A stretch of DNA of 64,000 nucleotides from Gemmatimonadota bacterium. Its GTDB lineage: Bacteria; Gemmatimonadota; Gemmatimonadetes; Gemmatimonadales; Gemmatimonadaceae. Numbering within the stretch: the stretch's first letter is position 1; every line of letters starts with the position of its first letter. The position numbers and the translations under genes are program-made. Location: positions 1 to 64,000 of the forward strand of contig JADJRJ010000030.1 in assembly GCA_016712265.1 (NCBI GenBank), in the 5' to 3' direction. Positions 36,322 to 45,335 of the stretch are shown piece after piece. The notes beneath the pieces were generated by a model. That model had not been told where the DNA came from and did no database searches. It saw nothing but the letters and a program-made list of their open reading frames with translations.

Positions 36322-37479
36322 TCAGGTCACGCCGGCGAGTCGACGCGCCTTGCCGATGAGGGCAGGGAACAACTCGGCCACGCGTCGCACGTCGTCGTCG
36401 GTGGAGAGTGCGCCGAGGGACATGCGGATGGCGGCGACGGCGAGTGCCGTCGGGACGCCCATCGCCGACAACACATGCGAGGGCGTAATGCTCCCGCTCT
36501 GGCACGCCGATCCTGCCGAGCAGGCCACGCCCTTGAGGTCCAAGGCCATGAGCAACGACTCGGAATCGGTGCCGGGGACCGAGATGTTCAGGATGTGTGG
36601 GGCACGCGGCGCCCCACGCCCGTGGATGACGGCATCGGGGATGCGCGCCAGGAGCGCGTCTTCCAGTTCGTCCCGCATCGCCTGGAGCCGGCTACACTCC
36701 GCGGCCTTTTCGGCGAGGGTCAGCTCCACCGCGCGCGCGAAGCCGATCGTCATCGCGACGTTTTCGGTTCCGGGGCGCCGGCCGCGATCCTGCGAACCAC
36801 CGTGCATCAACGGCTCCAACGGCGTCCCGCGCCGGATATACATCGCGCCGATGCCCTTCGGTGCACCGATCTTGTGGCCGGACACCGTGAGGTAGTCCAC
36901 CGGAAGGGCGCGGAGGTCAATGTCGACCTTTCCCAGCGCCTGCACCGCGTCCGTGTGTACCAGCGCGCCACAGTCCTTCGCGATGGCGGCAAGGGCTGGA
37001 ATGTCCTGCACCACACCGACCTCGTTGTTCACCCACATCACGCTCACACAGGCGACGCGGGCGTCGACCTGCGTGCGGTAGGCGGCTTCGTCGACACGTC
37101 CCATTCCGTCCACGCCGACGATGCGCTCCTCGCCGCCCTCCTTCGCCGCCTGGTGCACCGCGGCAAGAACGGCCTTGTGCTCGATGGGTGTGGTGACGAG
37201 TGCGGGGCGAAGGTCGCGCAACGCTCGCCAGCTTCCGAGAACGGCCAGGTTGTCACCTTCGGTGCCCCCCGAGGTGAAGCACAACTCGTCCGGCTGGGCG
37301 CCCAGTGCATGTGCGACACGCTCCCGCGCCTCATCCAGCGCCGCACGGGCCTCACGGCCCCATCGGTGCCCGCTGCTCGGGTTCCCAAAGCGCGGCCCGA
37401 AGTACGGGAGCATGGCGTCCAGGACTTCCGGGCGGACGGGCGTGGTCGCGGCGTGGTCGAGGTAGATCGGGGCAGGCAT
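36322..37479 (-). CDS. iscS: Cysteine desulfurase (IscS/NifS family)
   Basis: At 385 aa it starts MPAPIYLDHAATTPVRPEVL. FTSGGTEGDNLAVLGS, TTPIEHKAVLAAVHQA, VNNEVGVVQDIPALAA and HTDAVQALGKVDIDL lead to the PLP-lysine TVSGHKIGAPKGIGAMYIRR (about residue 205). The catalytic loop cysteine is in KGVACSAGSACQSGS (about 325). It removes sulfur from cysteine as a persulfide. Direct coupling to mnmA suggests a main role in tRNA thiolation; no iscU or regulator is adjacent. Confidence 0.94.
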   Translation of the reverse strand: MPAPIYLDHAATTPVRPEVLDAMLPYFGPRFGNPSSGHRWGREARAALDEARERVAHALGAQPDELCFTSGGTEGDNLAVLGSWRALRDLRPALVTTPIEHKAVLAAVHQAAKEGGEERIVGVDGMGRVDEAAYRTQVDARVACVSVMWVNNEVGVVQDIPALAAIAKDCGALVHTDAVQALGKVDIDLRALPVDYLTVSGHKIGAPKGIGAMYIRRGTPLEPLMHGGSQDRGRRPGTENVAMTIGFARAVELTLAEKAAECSRLQAMRDELEDALLARIPDAVIHGRGAPRAPHILNISVPGTDSESLLMALDLKGVACSAGSACQSGSITPSHVLSAMGVPTALAVAAIRMSLGALSTDDDVRRVAELFPALIGKARRLAGVT

Positions 37480-37525
37480 CTAGGGAAAATGCGGTGTCCG
37501 GGCGCCGCGTGGTAGCGCCTTCCCC

Positions 37526-38263
37526 TCAGTCCTCGAGGACGCGGGTCCCACGGCCAAAGCGCAGGACCGCCCACCCAGTCAACACGGCGCCAACCCCGGT
37601 CATGATGACGGATGCCCAGGCGCCAAGCGCCTCGATTCCGGACTCCTGCGCCCAGGTGACGACCGCCGCCTGTCGCGTCTCACCGAGCGCTGCCAGCGCC
37701 GCCAGCGGGATCATGGTTGCCGCCAGCAGGAACACGCCGAAGAGCTGCTGGGCCTGGCGTACGGTCGCCGTTCGCAGGGAGACCGCGAGCCCCAGTCCGG
37801 AAACGAGTAGCGCGGAGCTGCCGATCAGGGAGAGCAACACGGCAAAGCGGGTCCAGGGCATGTACACCGCGGCCTCCCCAAAGCGCACCGTGACCGTGAC
37901 CATCCCGATCGCGAGGTTGGTCAGGGCGAAGGCGTAGCCATACAACACGGCGGCGATGACCTTGCCGAGCAGGATCGCGGCATCCGGGAGCCGGGAGGCC
38001 AGCAGGGTCTCCAGGGTGTGGCGTTCGCGTTCGCCGGCGACCGAGTCTGTGACGATGGTCGACGTCATGCTGGCCGTGAGGAACGGCCAGTAGAAGAACA
38101 TGGCGGGCGTGACCGCCCATTCGGGGCCGATCTGCAGCGGGACAAACACGCCGAGGAAGAGGATGACGAGGAGCACCGACCACCCGCCGCGCTTGAAGCG
38201 GGAGAACTGGTCGAGGATCTCGATCCACTCCTTGCGGATGACGGTCCAGAGGTCGGTGATCAT
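37526..38263 (-). CDS. ABC-2 type transporter permease (NatB-like)
   Basis: From ATG 38261-38263 the protein has 245 aa. MITDLWTVIRKEWIEILDQF is cytoplasmic, then WSVLLVILFLGVFVPLQIG, AMFFYWPFLTASMTSTIVTD, the coupling segment AGERERHTLETLLASRLPDA, and four more helices including YGYAFALTNLAIGMVTVTVR and LFGVFLLAATMIPLAALAAL. It is the membrane half of an exporter with the ATPase gene just upstream, overlapping by ATGA. The substrate is unknown; similar pairs export sodium, drugs or lipids. Confidence 0.85.
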   Translation of the reverse strand: MITDLWTVIRKEWIEILDQFSRFKRGGWSVLLVILFLGVFVPLQIGPEWAVTPAMFFYWPFLTASMTSTIVTDSVAGERERHTLETLLASRLPDAAILLGKVIAAVLYGYAFALTNLAIGMVTVTVRFGEAAVYMPWTRFAVLLSLIGSSALLVSGLGLAVSLRTATVRQAQQLFGVFLLAATMIPLAALAALGETRQAAVVTWAQESGIEALGAWASVIMTGVGAVLTGWAVLRFGRGTRVLED

Positions 38264-39205
38264 TGGGGCCGCGCTCCGTCGGCGTCGCGGACGAGGTCGA
38301 GGAACGCCTGCTCGAACGAGGCGCGCTCCGGCGTGACGGCCTCGATGTCGACGCCGTGGCTTACCAGCCACCGCACCAGCTCGGGGGTGGCATCGGGACG
38401 GTGCAGCGTCACCCGGAGGGTGCCGGCGTCATCGGCCACGGCATGCACGACCGGGTGCGTGCCTAACGCCTCGCGAACCTCCAGGGGGCCAGGTGCGCGC
38501 CTGCACGCGGACCACGCTGGTCGACCGTTGGGCCCGCAGGTCGCCCGGGCTCCCGACCGCCAGCAACGTCCCGCGCCGGATGACGCCAACCGACGCGCAG
38601 AGCCGTTCCGCTTCCTGGAGGTTGTGCGTCGTCAGGAAGATGGTGACACCCTCGTCGCGCGCGAGGCGTTCGATGTCGTCTCGCAGGGTCGCGCTGGCCA
38701 CGGGGTCGAGGCCGGCGGTGGGTTCGTCGAGAAAAACCAGCGGCGGGCGGTGCAGCACGGCCCGCGCGACCGCCAGCTTCTGCTTCATCCCGCGACTCCA
38801 GGTGCCGACGCGCTCTCCGCGGCGCTCCCAGAGCCCAAGTCCGCGCAGCAGCTCGGCGATCCGCGCGAGCGCCTCGGGTCGGGGGACGCGCCAGGCCCGC
38901 GCGTGGAACGCGAGGTTCTGCTCGGCGGTGAGCCGTTCGTACAGGCCGTGGTGTTCCAGCAGGGCGCCGGTCCGGGCACGCACGGCGGCGCCATCACGAG
39001 CCGGGTCAACGCCAAACACCCGCGCCTCCCCCGCGTTAGGCGTCACGAGACCAAGGAGGACGCGAATCAAGGTCGTCTTACCTGCGCCATTCGGGCCGAG
39101 GAACCCGAAGACGGTTCCCGCTGGCACCTCGAGGTCGAGGTGGTCCAGCGCGCGTACGGTCTTGAAGTCGCGCACCAGCCCGCGCGCGAGGATGGCAGCC
39201 GTCAT
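38260..39205 (-). pseudogene. ABC transporter ATP-binding protein (NatA-like), one frameshift
   Basis: From ATG 39203-39205: Walker A FLGPNGAGKTTLIRVLLGL, then HGLYERLTAEQNLAFHARAW, signature WSRGMKQKLAVARAVLHRPP and Walker B LVFLDEPTAGLDPVASATLR, H-loop IFLTTHNLQEAERLC. After about residue 238 the frame breaks near 38492. The tail APGPLEVREALGTHPVV to SFEQAFLDLVRDADGARPQ continues in another frame and ends at 38260. A missing GC pair in GCGCGCAC would restore one 315-residue protein with the usual DUF4162-type C-terminal domain. This is the only break outside the left 15 kb. It overlaps the permease and the cyclase by 4 nt each. Confidence 0.85.
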
Positions 39206-39825
39206 GCCCTGGGGCGAAAGAGGGCGCGGACCGGGGCGGCGTCGAGGCCGCGCAGTCGCATCGGCAGGGCGAGCAGCTCCCCAGGACCGGCGGGCACGCC
39301 CCGCAGGTCGAGGTTCTCGAGCACGCAGGCGCCAACGCCAAACAGCGCATGATGGTTCTCCAGCGTCTTGCTCTCACGGTCGTCCACCGAGGGGCAGTCG
39401 ACCCCGAGCAGGCGGAGGCCCCGTTCGGCCAACGCATGGATGCATCGCGTGCTGAGCGACGGCCAGCCGTCCGGGAAGGCGCCTTCTGCGATCGTGGCGC
39501 CCGTGTGCAGCAGGAGGCGTGGGACCGGGCCCGGTGGCAGCGCCAGTTGTTCCACCTCGAGGGCGCCCGTGCAGGGACGCACGTCGACAACGATGGCGTT
39601 GCCGCGAAAGGCCTCGACCGGCAGCCACTCGGAAGCCGGCGCGCCATCACGGACGTGCAGGGGGGCGTCGGCATGGGTGCCCACGTGCGGGCTCCCACTC
39701 AGGCAGGAGACGTTGACCGAGGCGCCCTGGGCGATCTGCCAGGCCCACCGACAGTCGAACGGTGTGTCGCCCGGCCACGGTGGGGTCCCGGGATGGACGA
39801 GAATGCTGAGGTCGTGCCAGGTCAT
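39202..39825 (-). CDS. Kynurenine formamidase-like cyclase
   Basis: At 207 aa it starts MTWHDLSILVHPGTPPWPGD. The metal motif SPHVGTHADAPLHVRDGAPA (H-x-G-T-H-x-D-x-P-x-H, about residues 46-60) defines the cyclase/KynB family, and LLHTGATIAEGAFPDGWPSL and RLLGVDCPSVDDRES follow as in bacterial KynB. KynB hydrolyses N-formylkynurenine in tryptophan breakdown, but no other kyn gene is nearby, so another amide or ester is possible. It is in the middle of a tight minus-strand run (BshB-like, cyclase, ATPase, permease). Confidence 0.85.
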   Translation of the reverse strand: MTWHDLSILVHPGTPPWPGDTPFDCRWAWQIAQGASVNVSCLSGSPHVGTHADAPLHVRDGAPASEWLPVEAFRGNAIVVDVRPCTGALEVEQLALPPGPVPRLLLHTGATIAEGAFPDGWPSLSTRCIHALAERGLRLLGVDCPSVDDRESKTLENHHALFGVGACVLENLDLRGVPAGPGELLALPMRLRGLDAAPVRALFRPRA

Positions 39826-40562
39826 CAGAAGGTCGAGACGCCTAACGATACGACGTCGTCCACGGCCATCGTCTCCGTGGTCACGAACGGCTCGCCGTAT
39901 CGCACGCGGATGAGCGAGCCGTAGTGGGCGCAGTGGTGACGGATGATCTCGGCGAGTGGCTCGCCGTTCGGGTAGACCTCACCGGCCTGCGTCGCGCCCT
40001 CGAACTGCGACTGGTAGGCCTGGATCGCGGCCAGCTTGGCGTCGAAGGTATCGGTGATGTCCACCACGAAGGAGGGGCGCTGGTGGTCTTCGCGGAAGGT
40101 GATCGCGTGGAGCACCTTGAACGGCCGGAACGGGGGGGTGGTGGTGTCGGTCTTCGCGAGCCCGGCGACAAACACCGCGTCGCGGATCAGCTCCGCGGCG
40201 ACGCGATGGTCGGGATGCCGACCGAACGGGGCGGGAGCCGGCGCGATGACCACACGTGGCCTCAATCGGCGGAACACGAGGGCGAGTGCGCGTCGGGTCT
40301 CCGGGGTGTTGGTGATCCCCGAATCGGGGAGCCCGAGGTTCGCCCGTACGGTTACGCCGAGCAAGCGGGCTGCCACCTCGGCCTCCGCGGCGCGCAGGGC
40401 CACGGTGCCACGGCTCGCCATTTCGCCGTGGGTGAGGTCGAGGATCCCAACCCGATGACCCTGACGCGCCGCCCTGGCCAGCGTGCCACCGCAGATCAAC
40501 TCCGCATCGTCAGGGTGCGGGGCGATGGCCAGCAGGTCGAGGTCGGGGGCGGGAGGTGCCAT
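39825..40562 (-). CDS. bshB1: PIG-L deacetylase, BshB1-like
   Basis: The 245-aa protein has the zinc motif LLAIAPHPDDAELICGGTLA (AHPDDAE-type, residues about 10-29), LTHGEMASRGTVALRAAEAE, LGLPDSGI, FGRHPDHRVAAELIRDAVFV and the C-terminal RYGEPFV typical of BshB1. BshB1 deacetylates GlcNAc-malate in bacillithiol synthesis. bshA and bshC are not in the window, so the pathway is inferred from family resemblance. A TCTGCCG heptad repeat lies about 52 nt before its ATG. Confidence 0.85.
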   Translation of the reverse strand: MAPPAPDLDLLAIAPHPDDAELICGGTLARAARQGHRVGILDLTHGEMASRGTVALRAAEAEVAARLLGVTVRANLGLPDSGITNTPETRRALALVFRRLRPRVVIAPAPAPFGRHPDHRVAAELIRDAVFVAGLAKTDTTTPPFRPFKVLHAITFREDHQRPSFVVDITDTFDAKLAAIQAYQSQFEGATQAGEVYPNGEPLAEIIRHHCAHYGSLIRVRYGEPFVTTETMAVDDVVSLGVSTF

Positions 40563-40613
40563 GGCGGGAAACTACACGATGGTGGGAGCGGTCAGGAGCG
40601 GCAGATGGTGCGC

Positions 40614-40627
40614 GACGGCAGACGGCA
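40614..40627 (-). repeat. Heptad repeat copy D
   Basis: GACGGCAGACGGCA on the plus strand is TGCCGTCTGCCGTC read in the direction of the PIG-L deacetylase gene, upstream of its start. It matches the core of copies B and C in unit, phase and gene-relative orientation. It also lies 12 nt past the stop of the upstream permease gene. Confidence 0.55.
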
Positions 40628-40638
40628 TTGCGATGCGC

Positions 40639-41883
40639 CTATTCGTATCGCAACGCTTCTACCGGGTCCATGCGGGCGGCGCGACGGGCGGGGATCATCC
40701 CGAACGTCACCCCGATCAGCACCGAGACCGCCACGGCGACCACGGTGTAACTGACGGGGACGGGGGAGTCCACGGCGACGAAGGCTGTGGCCACCTTCCC
40801 CACGAGGAGCCCGGTCAGGACTCCCAGCACGCCGCCAATCCCGGTGAGCGTGGCGGACTCGATGAGGAATTGCAGCAGGATGTCCCGCCGCGAGGCGCCT
40901 AACGCCTTGCGCACGCCGATCTCGCGGGTACGACTGGTGACCGACACCATCATGATCGCCATCACGCCAATGCCACCCACCAGCAGCCCGACCGACGACA
41001 GGGCGACCATCACGAGGAAAAACGCGCCGGTGAGCTTGTTGAACACGTCCAGGATCTGCGCCTGCGTCACGAAGTCGAAGTTGTCCTTGTCCGCCGGTCG
41101 CAGCCGCCGCATCTCGCGCATGGCAATCGTGACCGCCTCCTGCGCCTGCGCGATCGTCACCCCGGGCCGCGGCTTGATCGTGATGAACATCTCCTGGTCG
41201 CGGTTCACGTCGAACTGGTGATCGAGCATGCGGAACGGCACGATGCCCGCGGTTTCCACGCCGGGGGGCTGGAAGACGTTGTTCTCCGGCGCGTAGAGCC
41301 CGATGACCTCCGCCGGGCGCGCCCCCAACCTGACGATCTTCCCGATCGGGTTTTCCCGGCCCATCAGGCGACGGGCGTACGACTCGTTGAGCACCACGAC
41401 GTTGGCGCCACTCAGCTCCTCCTGGCGCGTGAACCACCGCCCGGTCACGAGGTCGCCGCCAATGATCGACGAAAAGCCATCATCGGCGCCGTAGATGCGG
41501 TTGGGTTGGGTCCGCTCGCCGTTGTACTCCACGCGTCCCACCTTGATGGCCCAGAGCGACGCGTAGCCGATCTCGGGAAGCTCGGCGATCGTCTGCGCTT
41601 CGCGCATTTGGAGATCGGGACGGATGCGAACCCACGCGGGGGGTGCGTCGGGGTTGATCGGCGTCTGGGAGAAGACCTTGAAGACGTAGAACGTCGTTGG
41701 GCCCGCCGTCTCGATGGTGCGCACGATCTGCTGCTGCACGCCGTTGATCAGCGTGGCCATGGCCATCACCGTGCTGATGCCGATGACCACGCCGAGGATC
41801 GTGAGTCCAGCGCGGAGCTTGGAGGCCCGCAGGGTTTCGAGCGCGATCCCGACGTTCTCGCGCAGCTGGTCGGCGAGGATCAT
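40639..41883 (-). CDS. MacB-like ABC transporter permease 2
   Basis: ATG 41881-41883 gives 414 aa. A first helix near LRAGLTILGVVIGISTVMAM (about 20-40) is followed by a large periplasmic MacB_PCD domain (about 45-280) with GADDGFSSIIGGDLVTGRWF and VIGLYAPENNVFQ. The FtsX core has three helices: FFLVMVALSSVGLLVGGIGV, with SVTSRTREIGVRKALGASRR, then ATLTGIGGVLGVLTGLLVGK and VSVLIGVTFGMIPARRAARM. It ends DPVEALRYE. It starts 2 nt after permease 1. Two different permeases with one separate ATPase suggest a heterodimeric MacB-type transporter. Confidence 0.92.
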   Translation of the reverse strand: MILADQLRENVGIALETLRASKLRAGLTILGVVIGISTVMAMATLINGVQQQIVRTIETAGPTTFYVFKVFSQTPINPDAPPAWVRIRPDLQMREAQTIAELPEIGYASLWAIKVGRVEYNGERTQPNRIYGADDGFSSIIGGDLVTGRWFTRQEELSGANVVVLNESYARRLMGRENPIGKIVRLGARPAEVIGLYAPENNVFQPPGVETAGIVPFRMLDHQFDVNRDQEMFITIKPRPGVTIAQAQEAVTIAMREMRRLRPADKDNFDFVTQAQILDVFNKLTGAFFLVMVALSSVGLLVGGIGVMAIMMVSVTSRTREIGVRKALGASRRDILLQFLIESATLTGIGGVLGVLTGLLVGKVATAFVAVDSPVPVSYTVVAVAVSVLIGVTFGMIPARRAARMDPVEALRYE

Positions 41884-41885
41884 CG

Positions 41886-43127
41886 CTATTCGGCGCGCAT
41901 CGCGCTGATCGGGTCCAGGCGGGCGGCGCGGCGCGCCGGGTACACGCCAAAGATCACCCCCACGCCGGCTCCCAGCGCGAGGGCCAGGGCCACCGACCAC
42001 GTGGTCACCCGGGCGGGCAGGGGAGAGGCGGCGGCGACCAGCGACGCCATCGACCATCCCACGAACACCCCGAGCAGCCCCCCGAGGGTGGCGAGGACGA
42101 TGGCTTCCACGAGGAACTGGCGTTCGATATCGCGCGCCCGGGCGCCCATCGCCTTGCGGATCCCGATCTCATGGGTGCGCTCCGTCACCGACATCAGCAT
42201 GATGTTCATGATCACGATCCCGCCCACCACGATGCCGATCGAGACAATCGCCGGGACAATCGCGAACAGCACCCGCGTGAGCGTGCGCCAGAAGTCGACC
42301 AATGCGTCCGAGGTCTCGAGGGTGAAATTGCTTTCCTGCGTTGGCCTCAGGTGACGGGACACGCGCAAGGCCTCCTCGACCTGGGCCATGGCGGGCGCCA
42401 CCTCGTCGGCCGTCGCGAGTTTCACCGAGACGGTCGTGGTGTTACGACGCCCGAAAATCATCTCGAAGCGGGTGAGGGGCATCAGGACGAACCCGTCAAA
42501 CGATTGCCCCAGCACCTGGCCCTTGCGGCCGTTCACTCCAATGACGCTGAACCACTCGCCGAGGAGGCGCACGTCCTTGCCGATGGGGTCGACTTCTTCG
42601 AAGAGTTTTTCGGCGAGATCGGCACCCAGCACGACGACGGGCCGCCGTTCCTCGACGTCCACCTCTGTCAGGGGGCGGCCCTGCGTGATGCGATAGTCCT
42701 GGACGACCTGGTAGGGCGCCGTGACGCCCAAAACGAGGGCGTCACCCACCGTGCGGCCACGCCAGGTCACATCGGCCAACGGGGTCGGCCAGCCCGACTG
42801 CATCGACACCGCGTCCGCGTTGGGCATCGCGTCGCGGACAACGGCGGCGTCATCCTTGGAAATGATCGGGCGACGGGCGATCCGGTCCAGGTCCTCGTCG
42901 GCGAAACGCGTGATGTTGATGGGGGAGCGCCGCACCTGGAAGGTGTTGGTCCCGATCATCGCGCTGGCGACGTTGTCCTGCACGTACACGTTCATCCCCT
43001 GGATGATCGCCAGGACCGCGATCAGGAAGGTGACGGAAACGATGATCCCGAGCAGCGTGAAGAACGACCGCAGCTTGTTCGCCGCAATTTGGCCCAGCGC
43101 GGTCGCGACGACATCGCGGTTCTGCAA
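41886..43127 (-). CDS. MacB-like ABC transporter permease 1
   Basis: I choose TTG at 43125-43127 (LQNRDVVATALGQIAANKLR, 413 aa), because upstream codons show no signal or conservation; this start is uncertain. A first helix is FFTLLGIIVSVTFLIAVLAI, the periplasmic domain spans about 50-280 with GRPLTEVDVEERRPVVVLGA and GEWFSVIGVNGRKGQVLGQS. The FtsX core is VLFAIVPAIVSIGIVVGGIV, SVTERTHEIGIRKAMGARAR and ALGAGVGVIFGVYPARRAAR, ending DPISAMRAE. It is the partner of the downstream permease. Confidence 0.9.
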   Translation of the reverse strand: MQNRDVVATALGQIAANKLRSFFTLLGIIVSVTFLIAVLAIIQGMNVYVQDNVASAMIGTNTFQVRRSPINITRFADEDLDRIARRPIISKDDAAVVRDAMPNADAVSMQSGWPTPLADVTWRGRTVGDALVLGVTAPYQVVQDYRITQGRPLTEVDVEERRPVVVLGADLAEKLFEEVDPIGKDVRLLGEWFSVIGVNGRKGQVLGQSFDGFVLMPLTRFEMIFGRRNTTTVSVKLATADEVAPAMAQVEEALRVSRHLRPTQESNFTLETSDALVDFWRTLTRVLFAIVPAIVSIGIVVGGIVIMNIMLMSVTERTHEIGIRKAMGARARDIERQFLVEAIVLATLGGLLGVFVGWSMASLVAAASPLPARVTTWSVALALALGAGVGVIFGVYPARRAARLDPISAMRAE

Positions 43128-43171
43128 GGGAGGCGCCGAATTGGGAAGGAGGACGTCGGAAGATACACGAA

Positions 43172-43198
43172 GGGCGCTACGCGGATCGCGGAGCGCCC
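43172..43198 (-). terminator. Hairpin between ATPase and permease 1
   Basis: GGGCGCT (43172-43178) pairs with AGCGCCC (43192-43198), and CGCG (43180-43183) with CGCG (43187-43190) inside it, closing on a 3-nt loop. It lies in the 100-nt gap after the ATPase stop. Because the downstream permeases need the same transcript, it is more likely an attenuator or processing element than a full stop. Confidence 0.5.
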
Positions 43199-43227
43199 CT
43201 GGGGTCGAGCCGTCGCCCGTCGTTGGC

Positions 43228-44052
43228 TTACGCCAGCCCCATTTGCTGCTTGAACGACGAACGCTTGTCGTCGGACGCGACGAGCCCGTCCCGAAGTACC
43301 ACGACACGCCGGGCGTGGGCCGCGATGTCCGGCTCGTGGGTCACCATGATCACGGTCTGCCCGGTGCTCGCCAACTCCTCGAACACCTTCATGATTTCGG
43401 TGGAGGTGGCAGAGTCGAGGTTACCCGTCGGTTCGTCCGCGAGCAGGATGGACGGCTCGTTGACCAGCGCCCGGGCGATCGCGACACGCTGGCGCTGTCC
43501 GCCCGAGAGTTCGTTCGGGCGGTGGTGCATGCGGTTATCCAGCTGCACGGCAGCGAGGGCGGCCTTGGCGCGTCGCTTGCGCTCGTCGGACGAGACACCG
43601 GCGTAGACCAGCGGGAGCTCGACGTTGTGCAGGGCGGTGGCGCGGGGGAGCAGGTTGAACGTCTGGAAGACGAACCCGATCTCCTTGTTGCGCACCCGGG
43701 CCAACTCGTCGTCCGACATCTTCGAGACGAGCATCCCGTTGAGCCAGTACTCGCCGCCGTTCGGGGTGTCGAGGCAGCCGATCAGGTTCATGAACGTCGA
43801 CTTGCCCGACCCCGACGGTCCCATGATCGCCACGTACTCGTTGCGGCGGATGGCGATGTCGACGCCACGCAGGGCGCGGACGACCTCGCCCCCCATGTCA
43901 TACTCCCGCTTGAGGCCACGGGTCACGATCACCCAGTCCTTGTCGGGGGTCGCGCCCGGGGCGCTGACCACCGCGCGCCGTTCGGCGGTGGTGCTCAGCG
44001 GGTGTTCGCCGGTGGTGCTCAGTCCTGCGTCGGCTCCAAAGTGGTCGGTCAC
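43228..44052 (-). CDS. MacB/LolD-type ABC transporter ATPase
   Basis: The 274-aa protein carries an unusual Ser/Thr-rich 38-residue N-terminal extension containing a small direct repeat (LSTTGEHPLSTTAER). The ATPase has YVAIMGPSGSGKSTFMNLIG (Walker A, about 74-93), IGFVFQTFNLLPRATALHNV (Q-loop), PNELSGGQRQRVAIARALVN (signature) and SILLADEPTGNLDSATSTEI (Walker B). The LolD/MacB subfamily marks it as a mechanotransmission-type transporter. Its ATG overlaps the MacA stop by ATGA. Confidence 0.93.
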   Translation of the reverse strand: MTDHFGADAGLSTTGEHPLSTTAERRAVVSAPGATPDKDWVIVTRGLKREYDMGGEVVRALRGVDIAIRRNEYVAIMGPSGSGKSTFMNLIGCLDTPNGGEYWLNGMLVSKMSDDELARVRNKEIGFVFQTFNLLPRATALHNVELPLVYAGVSSDERKRRAKAALAAVQLDNRMHHRPNELSGGQRQRVAIARALVNEPSILLADEPTGNLDSATSTEIMKVFEELASTGQTVIMVTHEPDIAAHARRVVVLRDGLVASDDKRSSFKQQMGLA

Positions 44053-45323
44053 GATTTCGGTCCGGTGGTGGGCTTCTTTTCCTCCGCCTGCTTGACGAGG
44101 TCCCCGTCCTTCAGCTCGCGAATCGCCTGGTACGTACCCCCGACGATCCGGTCACCCTGCTTGAGGCCGGAAATCACCTCGAAGAAGCGGTCGCCTGCGA
44201 TCCCCACCTTTACGGGCCGGAAGGTCACTGTGTTGTCCGCGCCGACCACAAAGACCCCCTCGACGTCCTTCTTGCCCACTTCCTTCTGCGGTTGACGCCC
44301 CACCGGCATGGTCGTGTCGCCCGGGGTGATGTCCTCGTTCTCGCGCACGGTCAGGGCGATGATCGGGATGGAGAGCGCCTTGCCGCGCTGGTCGGTGACG
44401 ATCTTGGCCGTGGTGGAGAAGTCGGGGCGGGTGTCGGCAGGCGGGTTGAGCAGCTGAATCGTGACCTCGTAGTCGATCGCCTGGTCGGTGGACGCGGCCG
44501 TGGCGGACCGCACGGAGCTGTTCGAGATCTCGACCACCCTGCCGAGGAAGGTGGTGTCCGTGAACGCGTCGATCTGGATGACGGCCGAGTCCCCGAGGGC
44601 GATGCGCGAGACGTCGGTCTCATCGACCTTGACCTTGGTCTCGAGGACGCTCATGTCGGCGATGGTGAGGAGAAGGGCCGCGTCCTTGTTGAAGTTGCCC
44701 GGGACGGCGGTCTCTCCCTCTTCCACGGCGAAGCGAGTGATGCGGCCGCTCATCGGGGCCATGATCACGGTTTTCGACAGCCGGCTCTTTGCGTCCGTGA
44801 GGCCGGCGACGGCCTGGTCCACATTGTGGTTCTGGGCTTCGAGCAGGGCCTGGTTCACCTCGACCTGCGTCTTGAGCTGTTCCAGCTGCTCATCGGACAT
44901 CAGGTTGGTGTTGGCCTTCTTGATCTCGGCCGAACGCTCGTAGTTGCGCTGCGCCTGGAGCAGGTTGGCCCGCGCCTGGGCCGCCTGGGCGCGCGAGGCG
45001 GAGAGGGCGGCCTCGCTGCGCTGGACGGCGGCGACGTACTCCTGCGGGTCGATTTCAAGGAGGAACTGGCCTTTCTTCACGGCCTGTCCTTCCTTGACGG
45101 CGAGTCGCACGATGCGCCCCGAGATATCGGCCGCCACATCGACCTTGGTTTGCGGCTGGACCTGGCCGGAGGCGGTGACCGAGGCCACGAGGTCACGGGG
45201 CTCGACGGTGTCGATCCGCACGTCCGTGGCCTTCTTGCCGCGCTTGGCGGCGATGTTGGCGACGATGCTGCCCGTGGCGACCAGCGCCACGACGATGAGG
45301 GACCAACGGGCTGTCTTGCTCAT
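44049..45323 (-). CDS. MacA-like periplasmic adaptor subunit
   Basis: At 424 aa, a signal/anchor WSLIVVALVATGSIVANIAA (about 6-25) is followed by a lipoyl half GQVQPQTKVDVAADISGRIV, a long coiled-coil hairpin (about 95-190; AALSASRAQAAQARANLLQA and QVEVNQALLEAQNHNVDQAV), the second lipoyl half SGRITRFAVEEGETAVPGNF, a beta barrel DVSRIALGDSAVIQIDAF and a membrane-proximal domain. It bridges the inner-membrane MacB-like permeases and TolC. It lies 12 nt after the tolC-like gene. Confidence 0.93.
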   Translation of the reverse strand: MSKTARWSLIVVALVATGSIVANIAAKRGKKATDVRIDTVEPRDLVASVTASGQVQPQTKVDVAADISGRIVRLAVKEGQAVKKGQFLLEIDPQEYVAAVQRSEAALSASRAQAAQARANLLQAQRNYERSAEIKKANTNLMSDEQLEQLKTQVEVNQALLEAQNHNVDQAVAGLTDAKSRLSKTVIMAPMSGRITRFAVEEGETAVPGNFNKDAALLLTIADMSVLETKVKVDETDVSRIALGDSAVIQIDAFTDTTFLGRVVEISNSSVRSATAASTDQAIDYEVTIQLLNPPADTRPDFSTTAKIVTDQRGKALSIPIIALTVRENEDITPGDTTMPVGRQPQKEVGKKDVEGVFVVGADNTVTFRPVKVGIAGDRFFEVISGLKQGDRIVGGTYQAIRELKDGDLVKQAEEKKPTTGPKS

Positions 45324-45335
45324 GGGAGTCCTTGC

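Noticed and set aside
38018..39455. 444-codon plus-strand frame over the ABC and cyclase genes
   Set aside because: It is the complement of the ATPase with its Walker and signature motifs; no independent protein features.
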